Shown here in pieces: positions 38,907 through 49,334 of a stretch of 64,000 nucleotides of DNA. Origin of the DNA: Ornithinibacter aureus (GTDB lineage Bacteria > Actinomycetota > Actinomycetes > Actinomycetales > Dermatophilaceae); assembly GCF_009858245.1 (NCBI RefSeq), contig NZ_VMSB01000001.1:3043623-3107622 (forward strand), read 5' to 3'. Position numbers and translations under genes: made by a program. A model generated the notes under the pieces. It made no database searches. It was not told the origin of the DNA and saw nothing but the letters and a program-made list of their open reading frames with translations. The first letter of the stretch is position 1; each line of letters opens with the position of its first letter.

Positions 38907-40478
38907 TCAGATCCAGCTCGGCAGCCACATCCGCCAGCGCCATTGGTCGTAGGGGATGGTCTCCCCGACGTAGATCGGGTGGAAGAACGCGAACATGGCC
39001 AGGGTCAGCAGGAGATAACCCCCGACGATGAACCAGCGCGTGCGCCACCGCTGCGGGTCGTCCTCGCGGCGACCGACGAACAGCCCGATGACGAACGTCA
39101 CCGCGAGCACCAGCCACGGCTCGAACGCCACGGCGTAGAACGCGTAGATCGTGCGATCCGCGAAGACGAACCACGGCAGGTAGCCACCGAGGATGCCGGC
39201 CGCGATCGCCCCAGCCCGCCAGTCCCGGCGCACCAGCCACCACCACACGACCACCGCGAGGGCCAGCACACCGACCCACCACACGGTGATCGTGCCGACG
39301 GGGTTGATGGCCTGCGAACACTGGTCGACGGCGCACCCGGCGACCCCGCGCGTCGGGCTCTCGTAGTAGAACGACGTCGGCCGCAGCTGGAGGATCCAGG
39401 TCCAGGGGTCGGACTGGTAGGGGTGCGGGGTCTGCAGCGTGGTGTTGAAGTTGAACGCGTCCTGGTGGTACTTCACCCAGTTGCGCAGCACCGGTGGCAG
39501 CCACATGACCCCCTCGCCGGGGTGGAAGGTGTGCCACTGCCGGTGGTAGCCGACGTCGCTGCGGAACCACCCGATCCACGACGCCACGTAGACCACGGCG
39601 GTGGTGCCGACCATGGCCAGCGCCGCGAAGGGGCCGTCCTTGACGATCGCCCCGAGGCCCCAGCGGCGCACCCCGGCGGCGCGCCGGGCGCCCATGTCCC
39701 ACCACACGGTCATCAGCCCGAAGGCGGCCACGAAGAACAGCCCCGACCACTTCGTGCTCGTCGCGAGGCCGAGGGACAACCCGGCGACCCAGCGCCACGG
39801 GCGCCAGCCCAGCCACGGCCCCAACCCCTGCGGCCACGTCCCCCGCGGCAGCGCCCCCACCCGCGCGGCGAGGACCTCGCGGCTGCGATCGCGGTCGATG
39901 AGCAGCGCCGCGAACCCGCACAGCGCGAAGAACGACACGAAGATGTCGAGGATGCCCGTGCGCGACATCACGAAGTGCGAGCCCTCGAAGGCCAGCAGGA
40001 ACGCCGCGACACAGCCCAGCGCCGTCGAGCCGAACATCCTGCGGGCCACCCGGCCGACGATGAGGATGGACAGCGTCCCGACGACCGCCGCCGACACCCG
40101 CCACCCGAACCCCGAGTCCGACCCGAACACCCACTGGCCGGCGGTCAGCATCCACTTGCCGACGGGAGGGTGCACCACCATGTCGCCGTCGACGGTGGAG
40201 AAGACGTCCGGGTTGCCGCCGGCGAAGACCTTGTCCGGCTCCTTCAGCGTGCTGAGAACCCGCATCTCGACGCCGAAGCGCAGCATCGAGGTCGCCTGCT
40301 TGACGTAGTACGTCTCGTCGAAGACCAGCGCCCGCGGGTGGTCGAGGTTCCAGAACCGCAGGAACCCGCCGACGAGGGCGATCAGGCCCGGCCCGAGCCA
40401 CCCCCACAGCGTGTCGGTCATCAGTGACACCGGCCGTTGGCCGAGCAGGCGCAGGCGCAGCTCGTCGGTCCGGTTCAC
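38907..40478 (-). CDS. Protein O-mannosyltransferase (Pmt family)
   Basis: 523 residues, multi-spanning. The N-terminal membrane region with the catalytic-type acidic pair (HPRALVFDETYYVKQATSML, residues about 45-65) and the conserved HPPVGKWMLTAGQWVFG identify a GT39 dolichyl-phosphate-mannose-dependent protein mannosyltransferase. Ten or so membrane helices follow, with loop motifs WIGWFRSDVGYHRQWH and YHQDAFNFNTTLQTPHPYQSDPWTWILQLRPTSFYYE. The enzyme mannosylates Sec-exported proteins at the outer membrane face. It is divergent from rsmI, as Rv1002c and Rv1003 are in M. tuberculosis. Secreted candidates encoded nearby include the M28 aminopeptidase and Rpf. Confidence 0.93.
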   Translation of the reverse strand: MNRTDELRLRLLGQRPVSLMTDTLWGWLGPGLIALVGGFLRFWNLDHPRALVFDETYYVKQATSMLRFGVEMRVLSTLKEPDKVFAGGNPDVFSTVDGDMVVHPPVGKWMLTAGQWVFGSDSGFGWRVSAAVVGTLSILIVGRVARRMFGSTALGCVAAFLLAFEGSHFVMSRTGILDIFVSFFALCGFAALLIDRDRSREVLAARVGALPRGTWPQGLGPWLGWRPWRWVAGLSLGLATSTKWSGLFFVAAFGLMTVWWDMGARRAAGVRRWGLGAIVKDGPFAALAMVGTTAVVYVASWIGWFRSDVGYHRQWHTFHPGEGVMWLPPVLRNWVKYHQDAFNFNTTLQTPHPYQSDPWTWILQLRPTSFYYESPTRGVAGCAVDQCSQAINPVGTITVWWVGVLALAVVVWWWLVRRDWRAGAIAAGILGGYLPWFVFADRTIYAFYAVAFEPWLVLAVTFVIGLFVGRREDDPQRWRTRWFIVGGYLLLTLAMFAFFHPIYVGETIPYDQWRWRMWLPSWI

Positions 40479-40542
40479 CGGGTCATCCTAGGCCGGTGAC
40501 GTGGGGGCACCCTGACACCGTGCGCCGTGCGAGGATCGCGCC

Positions 40543-41382
40543 ATGAGTCATGGTGTCCTCGTCCTGGCCGCCACCCCCATCGGCGACCCGCGGGACGCGG
40601 CGCTCCGCCTGGCCGAGGAGCTGAGCAGGGCCGACGTCGTCGCTGCCGAGGACACGCGTCGGTTGCGTCGGCTCTGCCAGGCCCTCGGCGTCGAGCCCAC
40701 CGGCCGCGTGCTGTCCTACCACGAGCACAACGAGGCGCAGCGCACGCCCGAGCTCGTCGAGCAGCTGATCGAAGGTCGTCGCGTCGTCGTCGTGACGGAT
40801 GCCGGGATGCCGTCGGTCTCCGACCCCGGGTACCGCCTCGTGAGCGCCGCGGTCGCGGGCGGGGTGCGCGTGACCTGCGTTCCGGGGCCGTCCGCGGTTC
40901 TCATGGCGTTGGCGGTGTCCGGGATGCCGGTCGACCGGTTCTGCTTCGAGGGTTTCCTCCCGCGTCGCGCGGGGGAGCGTGCGAGCGCGCTCGGGGTGCT
41001 CGGCGACGAGCGGCGCACCATGGTCTTCTTCGAGGCCCCTCACCGTCTCGAGCGCACCCTGTCCACGATGGCCGAGGTCTTCGGGCCGCAGCGCCGCGCC
41101 GCGGTGTGCCGCGAGCTGACGAAGACCTATGAGGAGGTCAGGCGGGGCACGCTCGCCGAGCTCGTCACCTGGGCAGCCGACGGCGTCCGGGGCGAGATCA
41201 CCGTCGTCGTGGAGGGGGCCACCCGACCGGCGGCCGATCTCGAGACCGAGGTGGCCGGCATCCGGGACAGGGTGGCCCGAGGTGAGCGGCTCAAGGACGT
41301 GTGCGGCGAGGTGTCCCGGGCCACGGGGCTGTCCCGCAAGGCGCTGTACGACGCGGTGGTCGCCCGGCCTTCCGTCCAGTGA
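40543..41382 (+). CDS. rsmI: 16S rRNA (cytidine-1402-2'-O)-methyltransferase
   Basis: 279 residues. This tetrapyrrole-methylase-fold enzyme modifies C1402 of 16S rRNA using SAM. Signatures are VLVLAATPIGDPRDAALRLAEEL, DVVAAEDTRRLRRL, RVLSYHEHNE, VVTDAGMPSVSDPGYRLV, CVPGPSAVLMALAVSGMP, FEGFLPRRAGERAS, TMVFFEAPHRLERTL and VCRELTKTYEEVRRG. Length is normal and the start ATG is clear. Confidence 0.95.
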   Translation: MSHGVLVLAATPIGDPRDAALRLAEELSRADVVAAEDTRRLRRLCQALGVEPTGRVLSYHEHNEAQRTPELVEQLIEGRRVVVVTDAGMPSVSDPGYRLVSAAVAGGVRVTCVPGPSAVLMALAVSGMPVDRFCFEGFLPRRAGERASALGVLGDERRTMVFFEAPHRLERTLSTMAEVFGPQRRAAVCRELTKTYEEVRRGTLAELVTWAADGVRGEITVVVEGATRPAADLETEVAGIRDRVARGERLKDVCGEVSRATGLSRKALYDAVVARPSVQ

Positions 41383-41523
41383 TGTCCTGCTGAGAGACCG
41401 AGGCACAGAGGTCTTTACGGATCGGAGGGTTTTCCCTACTCTGGCGGAATCCACGGGTGCTGCGACGCGGTGCGCCTTGCCACCCATCCCGGGCACCACC
41501 TCCGACACCACGGAGATCAGCAC

Positions 41524-43113
41524 ATGTCTCGAACCTCCCTGCGGATCGGCGCCGTCGTCGCCGCCGCCGCTGCCTGCGCGTTGTCGTTCACACCGCTGGT
41601 GCAGGCGGCGCCGAAGCCCTCCCCGGCGTGTGACACGCGGGTGAACAACACGCACGCCAAGCTCATGGAGTGCATCACCCTCGAGGGTGTCCGCGAGCAC
41701 CAGGCGGCCCTTCAGTCGATCGCTGACGCGAACGGCGGCAACCGAGCGGCGGGTACCCCCGGCTACGACGCGAGCGTCGCGTACGTGGTCGACAAGATGG
41801 AGGCGGCCGGTTACGACGTCACCCTCGACGAGTTCCCGTTCACCTACGTCGCCGCGGCCACGCTGCAGCAGCTCGCGCCCCTGAGCAACGTCTACGACAC
41901 CGGGCCCTTCACGGGCACGGGCTACGGCTCGGCCACCGGCGCGGTGACCCCTGTCGACCTCGCGTTGGCACCGCCGCGAGCCAGCACGAGCGGTTGTGAG
42001 GCCGCTGACTTCGCCGGGTTCCCGGCAGGAAACATCGCCCTCGTCCAGCGTGGCACCTGCTCCTTCGGGCTCAAGGCGGCCAACGCCCAGGCAGCCGGTG
42101 CGAGCGCCGTCATCATCTTCAACCAGGGCAACGACCCGACCCGTGAAGGGCTCGTCGTCGGCACGCTCCTTCCGGACGGTGCAGGAACGAGGATCCCTGC
42201 CGTCGGGGCGTCCTTCGCCGCCGGTGAGGCCCTGTCCACGCCCGGCTCGACCGCCTACATCAACGTTCCCGAGCCCGAGCTGATCACCCAGACGAACGTC
42301 ATCGCCCAGAGCAAGTGGGGCAACCCGAGCAACGTCGTCATGGCGGGCGCGCACCTGGACTCGGTCCAGGCCGGTCCCGGCCTCAACGACAACGGCTCCG
42401 GGTCGGCGGCCATCCTCGAGGTGGCCGAGCAGATGGCCAAGGTCAAGCCGACCAACGCCGTCCGTTTCGCGTGGTGGGGTGCCGAGGAGTCGGGCCTCAT
42501 CGGCTCGAACGAGTACGTCGCAGGTCTCTCGGAGGCGGAGAAGGACAAGATCGCGCTGTACCTGAACTTCGACATGGTGGGTTCGCCCAACCACGTGTTC
42601 TTCGTCTACGACGGTGACGACTCGGATGGTGTCGGCGCCGGCGTCGGGCCGGAGGGTTCCGCCCAGATCGAGAAGACCTTCGAGGCGTTCTACACCTCGG
42701 TCGGTGAGCCCTTCAAGGGCACCGACTTCTCGGGACGCTCCGACTACGGGGCGTTCATCGCCAACGGCATCCCGTCCGGTGGCCTGTTCACCGGCGCCGA
42801 GGGTGTCAAGACCGCCGACGAGGCCGCCCGGTGGGGTGGGACCGCGGGCCAGCAGTACGACCCGTGCTACCACCTGGCGTGCGACACCTACGCGAACAAC
42901 AACGACCACGCCCTCGACGTCAACTCCGACGCCATCGGGTTCAGCGTGCTCCAGTACGCGATGAACACCTCCGACGTGAACGGACTCCCCGGCAAGAGCA
43001 ACTTCCCGCCCGTCTCGGGCGACGGAGCGGGAACGTCGGGTGCTGGCGGGGATTCAGGCTCGTCCCAGGGTGGCCTGCACGACCACGACCACGAGCCCAC
43101 CGAGGTCGAGTGA
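41524..43113 (+). CDS. Secreted M28-family aminopeptidase with PA domain
   Basis: 529 residues from the ATG at 41524, with GGAGA 7 nt upstream. A cleavable signal peptide is evident (MSRTSLRIGAVVAAAAACALSFTPLVQA-AP). A protease-associated (PA) domain sits at about residues 130-250 (NIALVQRGTCSFGLKAANAQAAGASAVIIFNQG). The M28 zinc peptidase domain follows: HLDSVQAGPGLNDNGSGSAAILEVAEQ, FAWWGAEESGLIGSNEYVAGL, LYLNFDMVGSPNH, GRSDYGAFIANGIPSGGLFTGAE and DPCYHLACDTYANNNDHAL (last metal ligand). The C-terminus ends in a Gly/Ser linker and HDHDHEPTEVE. It is an exported leucine/lysine-type aminopeptidase likely used in peptide scavenging. A perfect terminator follows. Confidence 0.93.
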   Translation: MSRTSLRIGAVVAAAAACALSFTPLVQAAPKPSPACDTRVNNTHAKLMECITLEGVREHQAALQSIADANGGNRAAGTPGYDASVAYVVDKMEAAGYDVTLDEFPFTYVAAATLQQLAPLSNVYDTGPFTGTGYGSATGAVTPVDLALAPPRASTSGCEAADFAGFPAGNIALVQRGTCSFGLKAANAQAAGASAVIIFNQGNDPTREGLVVGTLLPDGAGTRIPAVGASFAAGEALSTPGSTAYINVPEPELITQTNVIAQSKWGNPSNVVMAGAHLDSVQAGPGLNDNGSGSAAILEVAEQMAKVKPTNAVRFAWWGAEESGLIGSNEYVAGLSEAEKDKIALYLNFDMVGSPNHVFFVYDGDDSDGVGAGVGPEGSAQIEKTFEAFYTSVGEPFKGTDFSGRSDYGAFIANGIPSGGLFTGAEGVKTADEAARWGGTAGQQYDPCYHLACDTYANNNDHALDVNSDAIGFSVLQYAMNTSDVNGLPGKSNFPPVSGDGAGTSGAGGDSGSSQGGLHDHDHEPTEVE

Positions 43114-43122
43114 TCTGACCGC

Positions 43123-43159
43123 ACGACGCCCGGCATCCACCTCGGATGCCGGGCGTCGT
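43123..43159 (+). terminator. Terminator of the aminopeptidase gene
   Basis: ACGACGCCCGGCATCC (43123-43138) and GGATGCCGGGCGTCGT (43144-43159) form a perfect 16-bp stem with a 5-nt loop, 9 nt after the stop. It also insulates the sdh operon from upstream transcription. Confidence 0.85.
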
Positions 43160-43181
43160 CACGTCTACCGGTGGGTAATTG

Positions 43182-43209
43182 GCGAACCTCACACACTGCA
43201 AGGTTCACC
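43182..43209. promoter_or_regulatory. Inverted repeat upstream of sdhC
   Basis: GCGAACCT and AGGTTCAC are imperfect mirror arms separated by 11 nt, about 41 bp before the sdhC start, within the likely promoter (preceded by GGGTAATTGG). It could be an operator for control of succinate dehydrogenase; no known regulator motif is recognised with confidence. Confidence 0.45.
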
Positions 43210-43249
43210 TGACCTGCCGCCGGGCGGCGCGCCGCGCTAGGTTTCTGCC

Positions 43250-43957
43250 GTGGCCACTACGACAGCTCCCTCACGTCCGGCGACGGCCCGCCGCACCACC
43301 ATCGCCCTCAAGACCCTCATGGCGGGGTCCGGGCTGGTGTTCGTCGGGTACGTCCTGTTGCACATGTACGGCAACCTCAAGACCTTGGCGGGGGAGGAGG
43401 CGTTCAACACCTACGCCCACCACCTGCGCACCTTCGGCGAGCCGATCCTGCCCTACGAGGGGCTGCTGTGGATCGTGCGCGTCGTCCTGATCGTGGCGGT
43501 CATCGCCCACATCTACGCGGCGTTCTCGCTGTGGAGCCGGGCCGGCACGGCGCGGCGCACCAAGTACGCCGCCGCCAAGACGGCGATGCGTACCGCGTGG
43601 ATGCGGTGGGGCGGGGTCTTCCTCATCATCTTCATCATCTGGCACCTGCTGCACTTCACGATCATGAAGATCTCGGTCAACCCCGACGCCCAGGGTGTCG
43701 ACATCGAGCAGAACCCCTACCGCCTCGTCGTCGCGAGCTTCCAGGTTCCGTGGATGACCCTGATCTACCTGCTCGCTCTCGCCGCGCTCGGCCTGCACCT
43801 CGCGCACGGGGTCTTCAGTGCGCAGCAGACCTTCGGCCTCACGGGCACCCCGGCGAAGTACCGGCGTGCCAAGGCCATCGGCCACGCCGTCGCAGCGCTC
43901 GTCGTCGTCGGGTTCGCCATCCCGCCGCTCGCCATCCTCTTCGGCCTGATCAAGTGA
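43250..43957 (+). CDS. sdhC: Succinate dehydrogenase cytochrome b subunit
   Basis: 235 residues from a GTG. Five membrane helices carry histidines placed to bind two haems b (GYVLLHMYGNLKT, YAHHLRTFGEP, VIAHIYAAFSL, IIWHLLHFTIM, LGLHLAHGVFSAQQTFG). This is the single-subunit cytochrome b of type B succinate:menaquinone oxidoreductases/fumarate reductases (no separate SdhD). It passes electrons to menaquinone in the membrane. First gene of sdhCAB, 12 nt before sdhA. Confidence 0.94.
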   Translation: MATTTAPSRPATARRTTIALKTLMAGSGLVFVGYVLLHMYGNLKTLAGEEAFNTYAHHLRTFGEPILPYEGLLWIVRVVLIVAVIAHIYAAFSLWSRAGTARRTKYAAAKTAMRTAWMRWGGVFLIIFIIWHLLHFTIMKISVNPDAQGVDIEQNPYRLVVASFQVPWMTLIYLLALAALGLHLAHGVFSAQQTFGLTGTPAKYRRAKAIGHAVAALVVVGFAIPPLAILFGLIK

Positions 43958-43969
43958 GGCACTGACACC

Positions 43970-45970
<2,001 letters not shown>

Positions 45971-45972
45971 CC

Positions 45973-45995
45973 TCCGGGGGGCTTCGCCCCCCGGA
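45973..45995 (+). other. Intercistronic hairpin between sdhA and sdhB
   Basis: TCCGGGGGG-CTTCG-CCCCCCGGA is a perfect 9-bp GC stem starting 3 nt after the sdhA stop. It could stabilise the sdhCA mRNA or attenuate sdhB transcription, adjusting subunit ratios. No T-run follows and sdhB begins 25 nt later, so full termination is unlikely. Confidence 0.7.
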
Positions 45996-46019
45996 ATCCC
46001 CCCAAAGGACGCAAACAGC

Positions 46020-46763
<744 letters not shown>

Positions 46764-46780
46764 CCGGCATCCCAACCCCA

Positions 46781-46822
46781 ACGCGTACCCCCAGCGACCA
46801 ATAGGTCGCTGGGGGTACGCGT
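46781..46822 (+). terminator. 19-bp perfect hairpin containing the GACCTATTGGTC repeat, copy 4
   Basis: ACGCGTACCCCCAGCGACC (46781-46799), loop AATA, and GGTCGCTGGGGGTACGCGT (46804-46822) form a perfect 19-bp stem. The centre is the same palindromic repeat found elsewhere, here extended outward into a full inverted repeat, and it lies just after sdhB. It probably terminates sdhCAB. Confidence 0.85.
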
Positions 46823-46832
46823 GAAAGGGTCA

Positions 46833-46928
46833 GGGCGTACCCGGAGTGACCTATTGGTCGATTCCGGTACCGGGGGGGGGTGCAGGTCGGGGCGTACCCG
46901 GAGTGACCTATTGGTCGATTCCGGTACG
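46833..46928. repeat. GACCTATTGGTC palindromic repeats, copies 5 and 6
   Basis: Two almost identical direct copies (46833-46870 and 46890-46927), each with GTACCCGGAGTGACC, then TATTGGTCGATTCCGGTAC, spaced 57 bp and separated by a run of G and CAGGTCG. The outer arms GTACC(C)GG and CCGGTAC are complementary. Copy 6 ends 3 nt before the stop codon of the convergent CPBP gene. Confidence 0.88.
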
Positions 46929-46930
46929 GG

Positions 46931-47710
46931 TCAGAGCCAGCTGAGGCGGTCGCGCAGCAGGGCGTAGCCGACGAAGGCGACGACGTCGAGGATCGTGTGG
47001 GCCACCACGAGCGGCATCACCCGCTTGCTGCGGGTGTACCACCAGCCGAACACGATCCCCATGGCGATGTTGCCGACGAAGCCGCCGAACCCCTGGTAGA
47101 GGTGGTACGTGCCCCGGATCACCGCGCTGGTGAGGATGATCTGCCAGCGACCCCACCCGGCCTGGCCCCACCGCTTGAACAGGTAGCCCACCATGATCAC
47201 CTCTTCGAGCACCGCGTTCTGGGCGGCGGCGAGGATCAACACGGGGATGGTCCACCAGGCGCTCGCCAGGTTGGCCGCGGCGATCGTCGTGTTGAGGTCG
47301 AGGGCCTTCGCGGCGGCGTACAGCGCAAGCCCCGGGAGTCCGATGACGGCGGCCAGCACGGCCCCACGCACGAGGTCCTGACCCGGCCGGCGCAGGTCGA
47401 AGCCCATCGTGTGGGGCTCGTCCGGGTCGTCGCGGCGCAGCAGGTGAAGGGCGAGCAGCACGGGCACCAGAGCCAACGCGACCCCGGTGAGCTGGTAGAC
47501 GAGGTCGAGCCACGGCCGGTCGGGGGTCACCGACGAGTTCATCGAGGTGGTCTGTGACCCGAGCGGGGCCGGGCGGGTCAGCTTGTCGACGATGCGCAGC
47601 AGCGACCAGATCGCCGACGCTCCCAGGGACACACCGAGCACGAGCCAGGTCTCGGTGAGGTGCTGGCGGCGCATGGAGGACAGCGTAGGCCTCGCCTCGG
47701 TCGGTGCCAT
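46931..47710 (-). CDS. CPBP-family intramembrane metalloprotease
   Basis: 259 residues from the ATG at 47710 (an ATG at 47674 is a possible shorter start). About eight membrane helices. The Abi/CAAX motif appears as AVLEEVIMVGYLFKR (EExxx with R), followed by IRGTYHLYQGFGGFVGNIAMGIVFGWWYTRS and PLVVAHTILDVVAFVG, whose histidine is a likely metal ligand. Members cleave prenylated or membrane-associated peptides, or handle bacteriocin immunity. No partner is evident. Its 3' end lies against palindromic repeat copy 6. Confidence 0.88.
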   Translation of the reverse strand: MAPTEARPTLSSMRRQHLTETWLVLGVSLGASAIWSLLRIVDKLTRPAPLGSQTTSMNSSVTPDRPWLDLVYQLTGVALALVPVLLALHLLRRDDPDEPHTMGFDLRRPGQDLVRGAVLAAVIGLPGLALYAAAKALDLNTTIAAANLASAWWTIPVLILAAAQNAVLEEVIMVGYLFKRWGQAGWGRWQIILTSAVIRGTYHLYQGFGGFVGNIAMGIVFGWWYTRSKRVMPLVVAHTILDVVAFVGYALLRDRLSWL

Positions 47711-47838
47711 GTCGGGACCTCGGCAGAGGACGGCGACCGGTCGGCCAGGAGGCACGACACGTGACCCTCGCGCGGTGGGGCGGCACGACGACCCGGAGGT
47801 GGCCGCCTACCATGGCGGTTCCGACGTGAGGAGTGCCT

Positions 47839-48606
47839 GTGGAGACCGGAACCGGCCTGCGGACCGTGGCAGCGACCGCAACCGTGCTGGTGGCCCTGGC
47901 CGTCGGGGGCTGCAACCGCGACGGTGAGGGGACCGAGACGACATCCCCGACCGCCTCCTCGACGGCCAGCACCTCGACGAGCCCGACCCCGACTCCGTCG
48001 TCGTCCCTGCCGACGGTCGGCGAGGTCTACCGGCAGGCCCGCACGGCTGCGCTGGCGGCACCGTCGGCACGCGTGGTCGGCACGCAGACCCGCGATGGGG
48101 GTCCGGTCACCGTCGATGTCGAGGGCAACGCCAACGGCTCGAACCAGACGGTGTTCATCACCACCCCTTCGGGTGGGCAGGCCGAGGTCATCACCGTCGG
48201 TGCCGACCACTGGCTCGGGGGCGACGAGGAGTTCTGGGTCGAGCAGACCGGTGACCCGGCTGCCGGCTCCGGGATGGTCGGCAAGTACGTCGCCATCAGC
48301 GAGTCCGACGCCACCGAGCTCGGCTCGTTCACCCTGCGCACCATGCTCACCGAGACCTTCGGGGTGCCGGAGATCGCGGCGCTCGAGGCCGACACGTCAC
48401 CGGTGGAGGAGGGCGAGGTCGACGGCAAGGCGGTGTACGTCCTCGGCAAGCCCGACGGGGCCCGACTCTGGGTGCTGGCGGACGGCAGCGCCACCCTCGT
48501 GCGCGCGGTCGGGCCGTCGACCGCTCCTGCCGACCTCGTGTTCAGCGACTGGGGCCGGGCCCAGACCTTCACGCCGCCTCCGGCGTCGATGGTCGTCGAG
48601 GGCTAG
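47839..48606 (+). CDS. Putative lipoprotein
   Basis: 255 residues from the GTG at 47839, preceded by GAGGAG at 5 nt; a GTG two codons earlier overlaps that site. The signal is VAATATVLVALAVGGC, with a lipobox ending in Cys near residue 25, then a Thr/Ser/Pro-rich linker. The folded part (VGEVYRQARTAALAAPSARVVGTQTRDGGPVTVDVEGNANGSNQTVFI, VGADHWLGGDEEFW, YVLGKPDGARLWVLADGSATLVRAVG) resembles LppX/LprG-like or anti-sigma-type lipoproteins of actinobacteria with a beta-rich fold. The specific role is unknown. The stop overlaps the convergent DUF4126 gene by 4 nt. Confidence 0.82.
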   Translation: METGTGLRTVAATATVLVALAVGGCNRDGEGTETTSPTASSTASTSTSPTPTPSSSLPTVGEVYRQARTAALAAPSARVVGTQTRDGGPVTVDVEGNANGSNQTVFITTPSGGQAEVITVGADHWLGGDEEFWVEQTGDPAAGSGMVGKYVAISESDATELGSFTLRTMLTETFGVPEIAALEADTSPVEEGEVDGKAVYVLGKPDGARLWVLADGSATLVRAVGPSTAPADLVFSDWGRAQTFTPPPASMVVEG

Positions 48607-49205
48607 CCGGGCTGGTACGCGGGGTCGCGCCGCGTGCGCCGCCAGCGACGAACCCTCAGCCACATCCAGATCAGCAGCCACGCGAGCAGGGCCAGCGCGA
48701 TGATGACGAGCACCGGTGCGATGAGCGCGATCAGGGTGAGCCCGAGCGAGCCGACGTCCTCGGCGGTGGAGACCACGGGGGCGCCGACACCGGCGGTGCC
48801 GGCGTTGATCACAGGACGAGAGGCCATCTTGCCGGTGTGGACCAGCCCCGAGATGATCACCCCGAGCACGACCGAGACCCACGGGTTGTCCTGCATCCAC
48901 GCCGAGTTGTCGACCTCGGATGCCGCGGTGGAGGCGGCGAAGATCAACCCACCCATGCTGGGGCGGATGAACGTCTGGATCGTGTCGTTGATCGTGTCGA
49001 CGGCCGGGATCTTGTCCAGGACGATCTCGGCGAGCAGCAGGGCCGAGCCGATGCCGATCGCCCAGTTGCTGTCGATCCACTCGTACCCCGCGGGCAGGGT
49101 GATGAGATCCGTGAAGCGCGAGACCAGGGCCACGACGAGAAACGGGATGTAGGCGTTGAGACCTGCGGCGGCGGACAGGCCCATTCCGGTGAGGGCAGCG
49201 AGCAC
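48603..49205 (-). CDS. DUF4126 membrane protein
   Basis: 200 residues from the GTG at 49205, with GAAGGAAGA upstream; a longer frame would begin in non-conserved sequence. LAALTGMGLSAAAGLNAYIPFLVVALVSRF is the family's N-terminal signature. NWAIGIGSALLLAEIVLDKIPAVDTINDTIQTFIRPSMGGLIFAAS and VLGVIISGLVHTGKMASRPVINAGTAGVGAPVVSTAEDV follow, then a last helix pair and a basic C-terminus. Function of the family is unknown. It is divergent from metG across about 130 bp. Confidence 0.88.
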   Translation of the reverse strand: MLAALTGMGLSAAAGLNAYIPFLVVALVSRFTDLITLPAGYEWIDSNWAIGIGSALLLAEIVLDKIPAVDTINDTIQTFIRPSMGGLIFAASTAASEVDNSAWMQDNPWVSVVLGVIISGLVHTGKMASRPVINAGTAGVGAPVVSTAEDVGSLGLTLIALIAPVLVIIALALLAWLLIWMWLRVRRWRRTRRDPAYQPG

Positions 49206-49334
49206 GGTCTTCCTTCCTTCGCACCCACGACCGCTCCACGCGGACGTGCCGTCAGTGCAACGTACGGCCACCCGAGCGTAGTCCCGGGATGCGCGGTGGG
49301 GGAGTGAACCGCCGGGCACCTAGGATCGGACCCC

